From assembly GCA_964534135.1 (NCBI GenBank), contig CAZHQC010000013.1:1-34990 (forward strand): a DNA stretch of 34,990 nucleotides, in the 5' to 3' direction. The stretch comes from JAKLQJ01 sp964534135 (lineage in GTDB: Bacteria > Elusimicrobiota > Elusimicrobia > Elusimicrobiales > UBA9959). Of the stretch, positions 1 to 7,448 are shown piece by piece. Below the pieces are notes generated by a model, which saw only the letters and a list, made by a program, of their open reading frames with translations, searched no databases and was not told the DNA's origin. The position numbers and the translations under genes were made by a program. How positions within the stretch are numbered: the stretch's first letter is position 1; each line of letters begins with the position of its first letter.

Positions 1-52
1 ACCTGTACACTAATTAACGGCATTATCTGTATACTTTAGAAACGGCGTTAAC

Positions 53-205
53 AATTTCTGAGGTTTAGTTTTGTGAGTAAGATTTTTGAGGGTATTTCAC
101 TGAAACGACGAGGATGTTTGAGTTAAAAAATCTCCTTTTTTCGGGTGGGTAATTCAAGTTGTAAGTAGGGAGTGGACACTTCTATTTAAAAAAAGGCGGA
201 AAGAA
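53..205 (+). repeat. Dispersed modular repeat, copy 1 (B module then A module)
   Basis: Two modules are visible. Module B (about 53-130) starts aatttctgaggtttag and runs through tatttcactgaaacg to gagttaaaaaa. Module A (about 143-205) starts gggtgggtaa and ends gcggaaagaa. Both modules recur at 1955-2123 and 34795-34990, where the order is A then B, so this copy looks like the end of one unit followed by the start of the next. Beyond about 205 similarity to the other copies stops, and the DNA to 351 is GC-richer with no gene I can support. Read in frame, module B of this copy gives F-L-R-F-S-F-V-S-K-I and ends at TAA. Confidence 0.8.
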
Positions 206-351
206 AAGGGAGTGGCAGGTGTGTTTGCAAAGCAGACCGTTCGGAGTCCGACTTATAACATTCAGGAGGACGAGAGACGGAAGGGCGCAGTACTAAGCGA
301 CCCTGGTCTTGCGTGTAAATACAGCTGGCGCGACTGGTTAGAAGAGTTATA

Positions 352-1524
352 TTAAAAATAATCTTCCATTCTATCAAAGGCCTTATTAACTGTTTCTTCA
401 GGAACGCAGAATGACATTCGTAAATGAGATTCGCCTTTAAAAGCCACACCGGGGGTAGTGGAAACGCGAGCTCCTTTCAGGAGGCTTTTTGCAAAAGCAA
501 GTGAATCCTTACCCGCATCGAGTTTTATTTTCGGAAACATTAGATAGGAACCTTTTGGAGTTTGGTATTCAAATATGTGACTGAGGCGGTCCAGTCTTTC
601 GCACATCAAATCCCGCGAATTTTTGTAATGCTCACGGAAATTATCGACACATTCTTGAGAACTTTTAATAGCTTCAAGCGCGGCATATTGAGAAACTACA
701 GGCGCGCAAATTGCAAATGTTATATGGCCTTTTTTAATTTGTTGTATTAATTCTTTTGATGCATGAACATAGCCAATTCTCCATCCCGTCATTGCATAGG
801 TTTTTGTAAAAGCAAACGAGCTAATAACCCGTTCTTTCATACCAGGAAAAGAAGCTATACTATGGTGTTTATGCCCGTCAAATGTGAAGTATTCATATGC
901 TTCATCAGTAATAACAATAAGATTGTTTTTACGGGCAATCTCAGCAATAGCTTCCAATTGTTCTTTAGAATAAACGGAACCTGTGGGATTATTAGGATCA
1001 CTGAATAAAATAGCTTTTGTTTTTTCCGTAATGGCATCATTTATTCTTTCAATATCTAGGCTGAAGCCATCTTCCTCAATAGTGGGAACACAGACGGGTT
1101 TGCCGGAGGCCATTATAACTTGTCCGATATGAGTGGGATATCCGGGTGTGGGAATGATTACTTCATCTCCCGGGTCAATAACAGCCATTATAGCGGCAGC
1201 AAGACCTTCTATAGCTCCTACAGTAACGATGATTTCATCAGGAGATGCTTCAATATGATTAACTTCTTTTAATTTTTTCGCTATTTCTTCTCGCAATTCA
1301 TTGATACCGGCTAGTTCGGAATAACCGCTTGTTTTCCCTTCTTCTATTGCTTTGATTGCTGCTTTTATTATGTGTTCCGGGGTACCGGAAGTTGGTTTTG
1401 CCCATGACAAAAATGCCACATCATCTACTTCTTTGGATAAACGGGTCATTTCATGGATGGCGGACTTTGGTATTTGTAAAACACGATTTGAAATTGGTAT
1501 TGACACATTTTTCTTTTTATCCAT
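352..1524 (-). CDS. Pyridoxal-phosphate aminotransferase, class I/II (aspartate aminotransferase-like)
   Basis: A 390-residue fold-type I PLP enzyme moving an amino group between an amino acid and a 2-oxoacid in the cytoplasm. Visible landmarks are SDPNNPTG (residues 175-182, with the cofactor-binding Asn), D207 in ITDEAYEYF (pyridine nitrogen contact), the Schiff-base lysine K241 in SSFAFTKTYAMTGWRIG, and the following Arg. Length matches the family. The start has an AAGG ribosome site five bases upstream. It is monocistronic and flanked on both sides by dispersed repeats (copies 1 and 2), so it sits as a single gene in a repeat-rich stretch. Substrate cannot be decided: aspartate, alanine, LL-diaminopimelate or aromatic aminotransferases share these motifs. 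The family assignment is secure, the specificity is not. Confidence 0.92.
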   Translation of the reverse strand: MDKKKNVSIPISNRVLQIPKSAIHEMTRLSKEVDDVAFLSWAKPTSGTPEHIIKAAIKAIEEGKTSGYSELAGINELREEIAKKLKEVNHIEASPDEIIVTVGAIEGLAAAIMAVIDPGDEVIIPTPGYPTHIGQVIMASGKPVCVPTIEEDGFSLDIERINDAITEKTKAILFSDPNNPTGSVYSKEQLEAIAEIARKNNLIVITDEAYEYFTFDGHKHHSIASFPGMKERVISSFAFTKTYAMTGWRIGYVHASKELIQQIKKGHITFAICAPVVSQYAALEAIKSSQECVDNFREHYKNSRDLMCERLDRLSHIFEYQTPKGSYLMFPKIKLDAGKDSLAFAKSLLKGARVSTTPGVAFKGESHLRMSFCVPEETVNKAFDRMEDYF

Positions 1525-1685
1525 ATTAACCTTCTTTCAATTTTTTCTATATATTTTATCTAACTCATTACTCTATGCATTTCTTCTGTCTCATTAAATA
1601 TTATACTCATTAATCAAGATATTTTGTCAAGTCCCGTTAGAGATACACGGGCAGGATTTTATTTAGGATAAAGGGTACATATGTG

Positions 1686-1750
1686 TCCTATCTTGAGCAT
1701 TGAGGGGTGTCCGTAGTAAACTTTTGTAAGCCTAGTCCACTCTAACGAGG
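1686..1750 (+). repeat. Dispersed repeat family C, copy 1
   Basis: This segment shares blocks with the reverse complement of 24491-24560: a ctatcttgagca-type block, then ggggtgtcc, then a variable spacer, then tagtccactctaac followed by a purine-rich end. The last block is an exact 14-base match. Order and approximate spacing of the blocks are conserved while the spacers differ, so this is a diverged non-coding repeat and not a recent duplication. Confidence 0.6.
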
Positions 1751-1801
1751 CAAGTGATAAAATCCACAATATATAACACTTGAATAATATATAGTATTGA
1801 A

Positions 1802-1822
1802 AAAGTAGCCAGACAACTTTTG
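1802..1822 (-). repeat. REP-like palindromic element 1
   Basis: A 21-base element with arms AAAAGT and ACTTTT around a 9-base centre; on the minus strand the centre is TGTCTGGCT. It matches the elements flanking the RAYT gene at 21436-22065 but is in the opposite orientation. On the plus strand it contains GTAG, the tetranucleotide that known REP sequences carry at the foot of their hairpin. Confidence 0.8.
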
Positions 1823-1899
1823 GGGTATATATAGAAGGTCTTCGTCGAAAATGTTAATTTTTTACCCCTATTTACTCCAAAATTCGCTAAACACCTTCA

Positions 1900-1920
1900 A
1901 AAAGTAGCCAGACAACTTTT
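1900..1920 (-). repeat. REP-like palindromic element 2
   Basis: An exact second copy of the element at 1802-1822, same orientation, 98 bases further on. Paired REPs (a REPIN-like arrangement) are typical of RAYT-dependent families, although here the pair is in direct and not inverted orientation. Confidence 0.8.
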
Positions 1921-1954
1921 AATGAATTTATAAAGCTTTCCTTATGTAGGCTTT

Positions 1955-2123
1955 GGGTAAGTCAAGTTATAGTTAGGGTGGGACCTACACCATTAAAAAA
2001 AGCGGAAAGAATCCTGTAAGTCTGTAAGGGAGCGATTTCTGAGGTTTAGCTTTGTGAGCAAGATTTATGAGGGTATTTCACTGAAACGGCGAGGATGTTT
2101 GAGTTAAAAAACTTTGTTTTTTC
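1955..2123 (+). repeat. Dispersed modular repeat, copy 2 (A module then B module)
   Basis: Module A (1955-2010) reads gggtaagtcaagtta and ends gcggaaagaa. A linker ctgtaagtctgtaaggga joins it to module B (2035-2123). The linker and B are shared with 34861-34990. Against copy 1, the B core differs at four positions; read in the F-L-R-F-S-F frame, three of these are synonymous and one is Phe to Tyr, and both copies end at the same TAA. Confidence 0.8.
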
Positions 2124-2256
2124 ACGAGTTCCGCAGCCGCCGAATAAATTGAAACGAACAACGGCGTTATCAAACTATGTTATACCGCATCAAAACCTAT
2201 GGTTATTACGGCGGTAAAAACCTCATCATGAGCGAATCTACAGACTTACAGGGTTC

Positions 2257-3054
2257 TTACTTTATTCCGTTTTCCTTTATACGTTTCCTAATTATCTTGA
2301 GCATATCTTTGGGAAACTTTCCATTGGTTGCCAGAGTTTCTTTTCCCCAATTCTCCATATTACCCCAGGCCTTTTCGCTAAAATCCGTTACCGTTCCCCC
2401 CGCTTCCTCAACAATAATCTTCCCCGCCGCCACATCCCAGGGGCTTAAATTGAATTCCCAATAACCATCGGTGCGTCCTATTGCAAGCCAGGCCATATCA
2501 ATGGAAGCCGCCCCTATTCTTCTAATATCGTGGGCTATTTTTAAAAAGTCTTCATAAATGGAGCAATAGAATTTTGCTTTTTGGGCTCTATCATAGCCGA
2601 AGCCTGTGGCCAGTAGAGCTTGAGAGAGTTTTGGAACTTTGGAAACTTTAATTTTCTTATTATTAAGGAAAGCCCCCTTTCCTTTTATTCCTATAAAAGT
2701 TTCATTTCTGAAAGGGTCTAAAATACCGCCAAGAATCACCTTCCCGTTTTTTAGAAGAGCTATTGAAACTCCGGCAATGGGAAAAGTATGGGCATAATTT
2801 GTTGTGCCATCCAAAGGGTCTATAACCCATATGAATTTTTCTTTTGCCTCATTTTTTTTATTTTCTTCAGCAAAGATACCGTGGTCCGGAAAATTTTTCT
2901 TTATAATGCGTATTACGGCTTTTTGAGATTCTATATCCGCTTTTGTCAGAAGATTAGATCTTCCTTTAAGAGAATAATTAACTTTGCCATAATATTTTTT
3001 AAGTATTTTAGAGGCGGTATTTAAGGCTTTTTTCAAAGTTTCCAATTCATTCAT
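2257..3054 (-). CDS. Inositol monophosphatase family protein
   Basis: A 265-residue Mg-dependent, Li-sensitive-type phosphatase (FIG superfamily) that hydrolyses a sugar or inositol phosphate monoester in the cytoplasm. The metal-binding motifs are present: AEEN, WVIDPLDGTTNYAH (the DPLDGT signature) and, near the C-terminus, SPWDVAAGKIIVEEAGG. The reading frame is open 39 bases further upstream, but I place the start at the ATG opening MNELETLKK because AAGGA sits eight bases before it; the extra 13 residues are Lys-rich and outside the family alignment. It stands alone. Substrate could be inositol-1-phosphate, fructose-1,6-bisphosphate or PAP; motifs do not separate these. Confidence 0.9.
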   Translation of the reverse strand: MNELETLKKALNTASKILKKYYGKVNYSLKGRSNLLTKADIESQKAVIRIIKKNFPDHGIFAEENKKNEAKEKFIWVIDPLDGTTNYAHTFPIAGVSIALLKNGKVILGGILDPFRNETFIGIKGKGAFLNNKKIKVSKVPKLSQALLATGFGYDRAQKAKFYCSIYEDFLKIAHDIRRIGAASIDMAWLAIGRTDGYWEFNLSPWDVAAGKIIVEEAGGTVTDFSEKAWGNMENWGKETLATNGKFPKDMLKIIRKRIKENGIK

Positions 3055-3180
3055 TATTTTATTCCTTTTAAGTACGGTTTTTATAATTTTCATTATAACA
3101 AAGATATATAGGCCTAAAGTGCTAGAGTTCGATATCTATACAGGCGTCCGCCAATTATACTGATTTCTTTATTGTTCTCC

Positions 3181-3210
3181 TTGACTACATTTAAGCCATA
3201 ATGATATTAT
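3181..3210 (+). promoter_or_regulatory. Sigma70-type promoter for the EIIA-permease operon
   Basis: TTGACT (3181-3186), 18-base spacer, TATTAT (3205-3210). Transcription would begin near 3217, which excludes the ATG at 3201 as the start of the next gene and favours the ATG at 3243. Confidence 0.5.
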
Positions 3211-3242
3211 TTATCCATAAGAGTGCACACTGCGCTAAATAT

Positions 3243-3716
3243 ATGATAGATCAAAGTGACAAAGTTTTATTATCTTCCATCCTCAAATCTGAGGATGTTT
3301 TTTTTATTGAAGAGGAAAGTGAAAAGGAACAGGTAGTTCGCTTTCTTTCTGATAAAGTTCATAAACAAGTGGAGAAAGAATTTACCGCCAAATACCTTTT
3401 GGAAAGGGTATTTGAAGTGGAAAAATTGAACAATGTTCTTGAAACAGGGTTTTATATTCCTCATGCCAAACTTGCTGAAATAGATAGTTTTCATGCCGCT
3501 TTGGTTATATTGAAAAAAGGTTTTTTAGATCCAAATACGGATATTACGGTAAAAGCTTGTTTCCTTTTATTAACGCCGAATAAATCTACTTTTTTCCAAA
3601 AACATTTAAATGTTTTGGCTAAATTATGCCGTTTATTTCAGACCGATTTTATAAACAGTCTTACGACAATGAAAGACGGCCAAGAAGTTATGGCTGCAAT
3701 TAAGACTTCAGAATAA
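3243..3716 (+). CDS. PTS EIIA type-2 domain protein (EIIA-Ntr/fructose-like)
   Basis: A 157-residue single-domain protein of the PTS EIIA type-2 (mannitol/fructose/nitrogen) family. The phosphorylatable histidine lies in GFYIPHAKL (H74 from this start), followed by a beta-rich stretch and LLTPNK typical of the fold. No EIIB/EIIC is nearby. Its stop overlaps the permease start as TAATG, indicating translational coupling. An upstream ATG at 3201 would add 14 residues but lies inside the predicted promoter. Solitary EIIA proteins often regulate transporters or kinases by binding in a phosphorylation-dependent way, so I infer control of the coupled permease; direct sugar transport is unlikely. 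The ribosome site is weak. Confidence 0.82.
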   Translation: MIDQSDKVLLSSILKSEDVFFIEEESEKEQVVRFLSDKVHKQVEKEFTAKYLLERVFEVEKLNNVLETGFYIPHAKLAEIDSFHAALVILKKGFLDPNTDITVKACFLLLTPNKSTFFQKHLNVLAKLCRLFQTDFINSLTTMKDGQEVMAAIKTSE

Positions 3717-5749
3717 TGAATCCTCCTACGGATAATAAGAAAAATCCAAGATTTAAGCAGATAATGGTTCTAAGCACTGCTATGCTTAGCTTTATATCTT
3801 TTTGGCGCGCCGGCGCGATAGTTGTATGCGATTTCGGTTCCAGCGCTTATTATGCCGGCGGTATAGCAATGAATGCTTTCGGTCCCGCTTTCCCTTGGTT
3901 TGTATTGGGAGTTATGTTATTTGCCGGAGTCATGCTTGCGGTTTATGTTGAATCATGCGCTATGTTTGTGCGCGGCGGAGTTTATGTTGTTGTTCGCCAT
4001 GCTATGGGTAAGTTTATGGCAAAGATTGCTGTTTCCGTTCTTCTCTTTGATTTTGTTTTAACCGGCCCCATAAGTTCAATTGCCGCCGGCTTATATATAG
4101 GCCATCTCTTAAATAGTATCTTGCCAATGTTGAATATAAATTGGAATATTCCTCCAAATGTTTTTGCTGTAATTTTTGGTGTCGCGGTTATATCTTATTT
4201 TTGGCGCGCTAATATAAAAGGCATAAGAGAATCGAGCGATAGCAATCTTAAGATAGTGAGTGTTGTAACGGTGATAGGCGCCATACTGCTTATATGGTCG
4301 GCCTATACTATTTATGTCAGAGGTTTTACTTTACCGCCGTTTACATTGGATTTCAGTGATGAGGCTCTTGGCTGGACAAAAAATATTTCATGGCTTAAGC
4401 CGATAGGTTTTATTGGTCTTCTTATGGCTTTTGGTCATGCTATTCTTGCCTTAAGCGGTCTTGAAACCCTTGCGCAAGTTTATCGGGAAATAGAAGATCC
4501 CAAAATGAAGAATTTAAAAAAGACCGCGACCATGGTTTTTATTTTTAGCATTATATTTACCGGCGTTCTGACTTTTATGTCGGCGCTTATAATTCCCTCA
4601 GACCTTATAGCCACCAAATATGCTGATAATCTTTTGAGCGGTCTCGCTCTTGAGCTTCAAGGGCCCTATATTGCCAGACTGCTGCTTCAAATAGTTGTGG
4701 TTGTTTCAGGCGGACTTATTTTGGTTGGAGCTGTTAATACCTCTTTTGTGGGTGGAAACGGCATGTTAAACCGTGTTGCTGAAGATGGTATTCTTCATGA
4801 TTGGTTTAGAACTATTCATAAAAAATACGGCACTACATACAGAATGATAAGCATGATAGCCATTACTCAGATACTCATTGTGCTTCTTTCAAGAGGTGAT
4901 ATTTTTCTTTTAGGTGAGGCTTATGCCTTTGGTGTTTTATGGAGTTTGGTTTTCGATACCATGGCGCTTATAATATTGAGATTTAAAGATACGGATGTGG
5001 AAAGAGAGTGGATGTTTCCCCTTAATATCAAGGTTAAAAATGTGTATGTGCCAATAGGCCTTATGCTGGTGTTTTCAGTGCTTTTTATAACCAGTCTTAT
5101 GAACCTTTTCACTAAAAATATAGCGACAGTTTCCGGCATTGTTTTTTCTTTTTTATTTTTTATGACTTTTCAAATTTCAGAAAAGATGAATGCTAAAAAG
5201 ATTAAGCTTTATGAAGATGTTGATGATGATGTTGACGAACATCTTAATACACAAAAGTCTTTGGATATAAATATTTTATTGCCTAAACTTGAACATTCTC
5301 ATCGGATACTTGTGCCTATTAGAAACCCAAATAATCTTATTCATCTTAAACATGTTTTGAAAAATGTGGATGATGAAACCACCGATATAATTGTAATATC
5401 CGTTAAGGTCACAAAGGCTCTTGAATTTGGCATAGATTCCAATCCCATTACTGACGAAGATAAAGATTTATTTACACCTGTTGTTCTTATGGCTGAAAAA
5501 TATGGAAAGAAAATAATTCCTTTAATTGTATTTTCCAATGATGCTTTTTATGCGATAGCTCAAGCTGCTCTTTCATCAAAGGTAAATGAAATAGTAATGG
5601 GTGTGTCGGGCACCATGGGCGCTGAAGCTCAGCTTGAACGTTTTGCTATGGCTTGGGGCATGCTTAAAAGAGAAGAATCTGACACGGATATGCAAATTAA
5701 AGCTAAAATTGTTTGGGAAGGTCGAAAGCTGTCTTGTCAGCTTTCGTAG
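3716..5749 (+). CDS. APC-family amino acid permease with C-terminal USP domain
   Basis: A 677-residue inner-membrane protein. Residues about 15-490 form roughly 12 hydrophobic helices of the amino acid/polyamine/organocation (APC) family; the N-terminal helix has the GSSAYYAGGIA-type unwound segment and later LSGLETLAQVYREIEDPK, typical of APC permeases. After an acidic linker (DVDDDVDEH) residues about 525-677 form a universal stress protein-like domain beginning HRILVPIRNPNN. This domain order is known for regulated amino acid transporters, where the cytosolic domain binds nucleotide. Translation is coupled to the EIIA-like gene and the deformylase gene follows after 10 bases. Substrate is not deducible. 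The combination implies a transporter with two separate cytosolic control inputs. Confidence 0.88.
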   Translation: MNPPTDNKKNPRFKQIMVLSTAMLSFISFWRAGAIVVCDFGSSAYYAGGIAMNAFGPAFPWFVLGVMLFAGVMLAVYVESCAMFVRGGVYVVVRHAMGKFMAKIAVSVLLFDFVLTGPISSIAAGLYIGHLLNSILPMLNINWNIPPNVFAVIFGVAVISYFWRANIKGIRESSDSNLKIVSVVTVIGAILLIWSAYTIYVRGFTLPPFTLDFSDEALGWTKNISWLKPIGFIGLLMAFGHAILALSGLETLAQVYREIEDPKMKNLKKTATMVFIFSIIFTGVLTFMSALIIPSDLIATKYADNLLSGLALELQGPYIARLLLQIVVVVSGGLILVGAVNTSFVGGNGMLNRVAEDGILHDWFRTIHKKYGTTYRMISMIAITQILIVLLSRGDIFLLGEAYAFGVLWSLVFDTMALIILRFKDTDVEREWMFPLNIKVKNVYVPIGLMLVFSVLFITSLMNLFTKNIATVSGIVFSFLFFMTFQISEKMNAKKIKLYEDVDDDVDEHLNTQKSLDINILLPKLEHSHRILVPIRNPNNLIHLKHVLKNVDDETTDIIVISVKVTKALEFGIDSNPITDEDKDLFTPVVLMAEKYGKKIIPLIVFSNDAFYAIAQAALSSKVNEIVMGVSGTMGAEAQLERFAMAWGMLKREESDTDMQIKAKIVWEGRKLSCQLS

Positions 5750-5759
5750 GATAGAATTT

Positions 5760-6338
5760 ATGGCGATTAGAAGAGTTAATAAATACGGCGATAAAATATT
5801 AAGAAAAAAAACCAAGCAAGTGGATTATAAGGCCATAAAAAAAGAGCTTAAATCCATACTTAAGGATATGACCGATACAATGGAAGTCGCTGGAGGTATA
5901 GGTCTTTCAGCAAATCAAATGGGTCTTGATTTAAAACTTGCCATAATAAGATATAGAAAAAGTGAAGATGAATCTATTGATATTGTTATTATAAATCCTG
6001 AAATAGTCGAACAATCGGGCGCTGAATCAAAGGACGAGGGTTGCCTATCTTTACCCGGGCTTTTTTCTAAAACAAAACGATTTACTAAAGTAAAAGTTCT
6101 TGCTCTTAATGAAAAAGGCATGCCGGTTGAAATGATTGCGGAAGGTTTATTGGCCAGAGCTTTTCAACATGAAATAGACCATCTTAATGGAATTCTTTTT
6201 GTGGATAAATTGCCGTTTATTTCGAGAGTCAAATTAAAACCTGTTTTAAAGAAAATGAAGAAAGTCTGGGCGAAAATAGATGAATCTTCGCCGGATTATA
6301 AGTCTCCTCAAATTTCAGAAGCCGACTGCGAATTTTAA
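5760..6338 (+). CDS. def: Peptide deformylase
   Basis: A 192-residue metalloenzyme removing the N-formyl group from nascent proteins. All three motifs are present: GGIGLSANQ (45-53, motif 1 GxGxAAxQ with Ser for one Ala), EGCLS (93-97, metal-ligand C95) and QHEIDHLNG (136-144, HEXXH). The frame is open far upstream into the permease gene, but the ATG at 5760 is preceded by AGGAT with seven bases of spacing and starts the family alignment at MAIRRVNKYGD. It is next to fmt, the gene for the opposite reaction, a widely conserved pairing, though here 117 bases with a large hairpin separate them. The C-terminal 25 residues run beyond the usual end. Confidence 0.96.
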   Translation: MAIRRVNKYGDKILRKKTKQVDYKAIKKELKSILKDMTDTMEVAGGIGLSANQMGLDLKLAIIRYRKSEDESIDIVIINPEIVEQSGAESKDEGCLSLPGLFSKTKRFTKVKVLALNEKGMPVEMIAEGLLARAFQHEIDHLNGILFVDKLPFISRVKLKPVLKKMKKVWAKIDESSPDYKSPQISEADCEF

Positions 6339-6367
6339 GTATTTTCCTTGGGGATGAAAAAAAATGA

Positions 6368-6456
6368 CCCTAGCACCTACTTATCGCCTAAAGGGCGATT
6401 TAAAATATAGAAATTCTATCATCTGTCTCGCTATGCGGGATAAGCAGGTGGTAGGG
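6368..6456 (+). promoter_or_regulatory. Long inverted-repeat RNA element covering the fmt ribosome binding site
   Basis: Left arm ccctagcacctacttatc (6368-6385) and right arm gataagcaggtggtaggg (6439-6456) pair at 16 of 18 positions. The right arm contains the Shine-Dalgarno AGGTGG (6446-6451) and the first base of the GTG start of fmt. The loop region holds three smaller hairpins: TCGCC/GGCGA (6384-6398), ATAG/CTAT (6407-6419) and CGC/GCG (6429-6437), giving a possible multibranch junction. When folded it should block fmt translation. It does not resemble the THF riboswitch or another class I recognise; it could instead be an inserted palindromic repeat. Confidence 0.6.
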
Positions 6457-7406
6457 TGAAAATAGTTTTTCTTGGCACTCCTCAGATAGCTTGTGGATTT
6501 TTAAGCGAGCTTCATAAAGGCGAACATGAAATAATCGGTGTTATTTCACAACCTGATAAAACGCAGGGTCGCGGTTTATGCCTTAAATGCTCTCCTGTTA
6601 AAGAAGAAGCTTTAAAATTTTGTATTCCTGTCTTTCAACCTGACTCAGACGAGGCGATTCGAGAGGCAATTGCTTCTTTAAAGTCTGATTTATGCATTGC
6701 CATTGCCTATGGCAGATTTCTCAAAAAAGATGTTTTAGAGCTGCCAAAACTTGGGTTTTTAAATATTCATTTTTCTCTTCTTCCTAATTATCGCGGCGCG
6801 GCGCCTGTTCAACATGCCTTGATTAATGGTGAAGAAAAGACGGGTGTTACATCTTTTTGGATTGAGGAAAAGATGGATACCGGGCCGATTTTCAGGACTC
6901 TTGAAGTTCCTGTTTTAGCGCAAGATGACGCCTTTTCTCTTTTTGAAAAACTTTCACAGGCCGGTATAAAGCTTCTTGCCGATTGTTTGCATGAGATTAA
7001 GAAGGGAAATATTATAAAAATTCCTCAGACGGGAAAACCAAGTTTTGCCCCACGGATTGAAAAAAAGGATTCTTGGCTTGATTTTAATAATAAGGCAAGT
7101 GTCGTTTATAATAAGGTAAGAGGTTTGGCTTGTGGCCCTAAGGCCAGATTTTATTCTCTTGTGGGCGCTAAAAAAATAAGCGTTCAAGTTATTAAGGCCT
7201 CCTTAAAAGAATTTCCGACTGAAAAAAACATTAATGGCGAAGCGGGCATAATCGCTTCAATTGAAAGAGGTAAGGGCTTTTATATACAATGTACGGACTC
7301 GGTTGTTTTTATTGAGCAGGTTCAACCTGAAGGAAAAAAGCCGATGAATGCGGCTGATTTTATTAATGGGGCTAGATTTAAAGTAGGAGATAAGATAGCG
7401 ATATAA
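6456..7406 (+). CDS. fmt: Methionyl-tRNA formyltransferase
   Basis: A 316-residue cytoplasmic enzyme that transfers the formyl group of 10-formyl-THF to Met-tRNA-fMet. The N-terminal Rossmann domain opens MKIVFLGTPQ; catalytic N103, H105 (LNIHFSLLPNYRGAAP) and D141 (EEKMDTGPI) are in place, followed by the OB-like C-terminal domain. The usual SLLPRYRG is SLLPNYRG here. The start is GTG with AGGTGG four bases upstream, both lying inside the right arm of a long inverted repeat. It sits downstream of def and upstream of the PASTA and rpe genes on the same strand, so it is likely part of one operon, perhaps separately tuned by the leader hairpin. Confidence 0.96.
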   Translation: MKIVFLGTPQIACGFLSELHKGEHEIIGVISQPDKTQGRGLCLKCSPVKEEALKFCIPVFQPDSDEAIREAIASLKSDLCIAIAYGRFLKKDVLELPKLGFLNIHFSLLPNYRGAAPVQHALINGEEKTGVTSFWIEEKMDTGPIFRTLEVPVLAQDDAFSLFEKLSQAGIKLLADCLHEIKKGNIIKIPQTGKPSFAPRIEKKDSWLDFNNKASVVYNKVRGLACGPKARFYSLVGAKKISVQVIKASLKEFPTEKNINGEAGIIASIERGKGFYIQCTDSVVFIEQVQPEGKKPMNAADFINGARFKVGDKIAI

Positions 7407-7448
7407 ACTGCAGGTTAAGCTTAATCTGTTGTTAACTTGGATAAAACT

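Larger units (their letters stand above)
1525..2256. other. Gene-free, repeat-rich intergenic region
   Basis: No supportable coding sequence is seen across about 730 bases. The region holds one copy of repeat family C (1686-1750), two REP-like elements (1802-1822, 1900-1920) and copy 2 of the modular A/B repeat (1955-2123). A short inverted repeat TACCGC (2183-2188) / GCGGTA (2211-2216) lies just downstream of the phosphatase gene. The stretch looks like a landing or accumulation site for several repeat families. Confidence 0.75.

Noticed and set aside
17..57. Integron attC-like core (aacggcgttaac).
   Set aside because: No paired inverse core or folded attC structure, and no integrase in the window.
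186..351. Possible degenerate tRNA-Cys (gtgtttgcaaagcagac followed by gttcggagtccgac) or small minus-strand ORF.
   Set aside because: The acceptor arms do not pair, the anticodon stem is broken, and the minus frame runs out of the aminotransferase coding region in another frame. Kept only as unexplained GC-richer DNA.
3201..3242. Start of the EIIA-like gene at the ATG at 3201.
   Set aside because: This ATG lies between the -35 and -10 boxes of the predicted promoter and has no ribosome site.
5601..5759. Longer peptide deformylase starting inside the permease gene.
   Set aside because: The extra residues are the permease 3' end in another frame; a good ribosome site and the family start support 5760.
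6368..6456. THF riboswitch controlling fmt.
   Set aside because: The sequence lacks the conserved bases and layout of the known THF motif; only the hairpin occlusion is supported.
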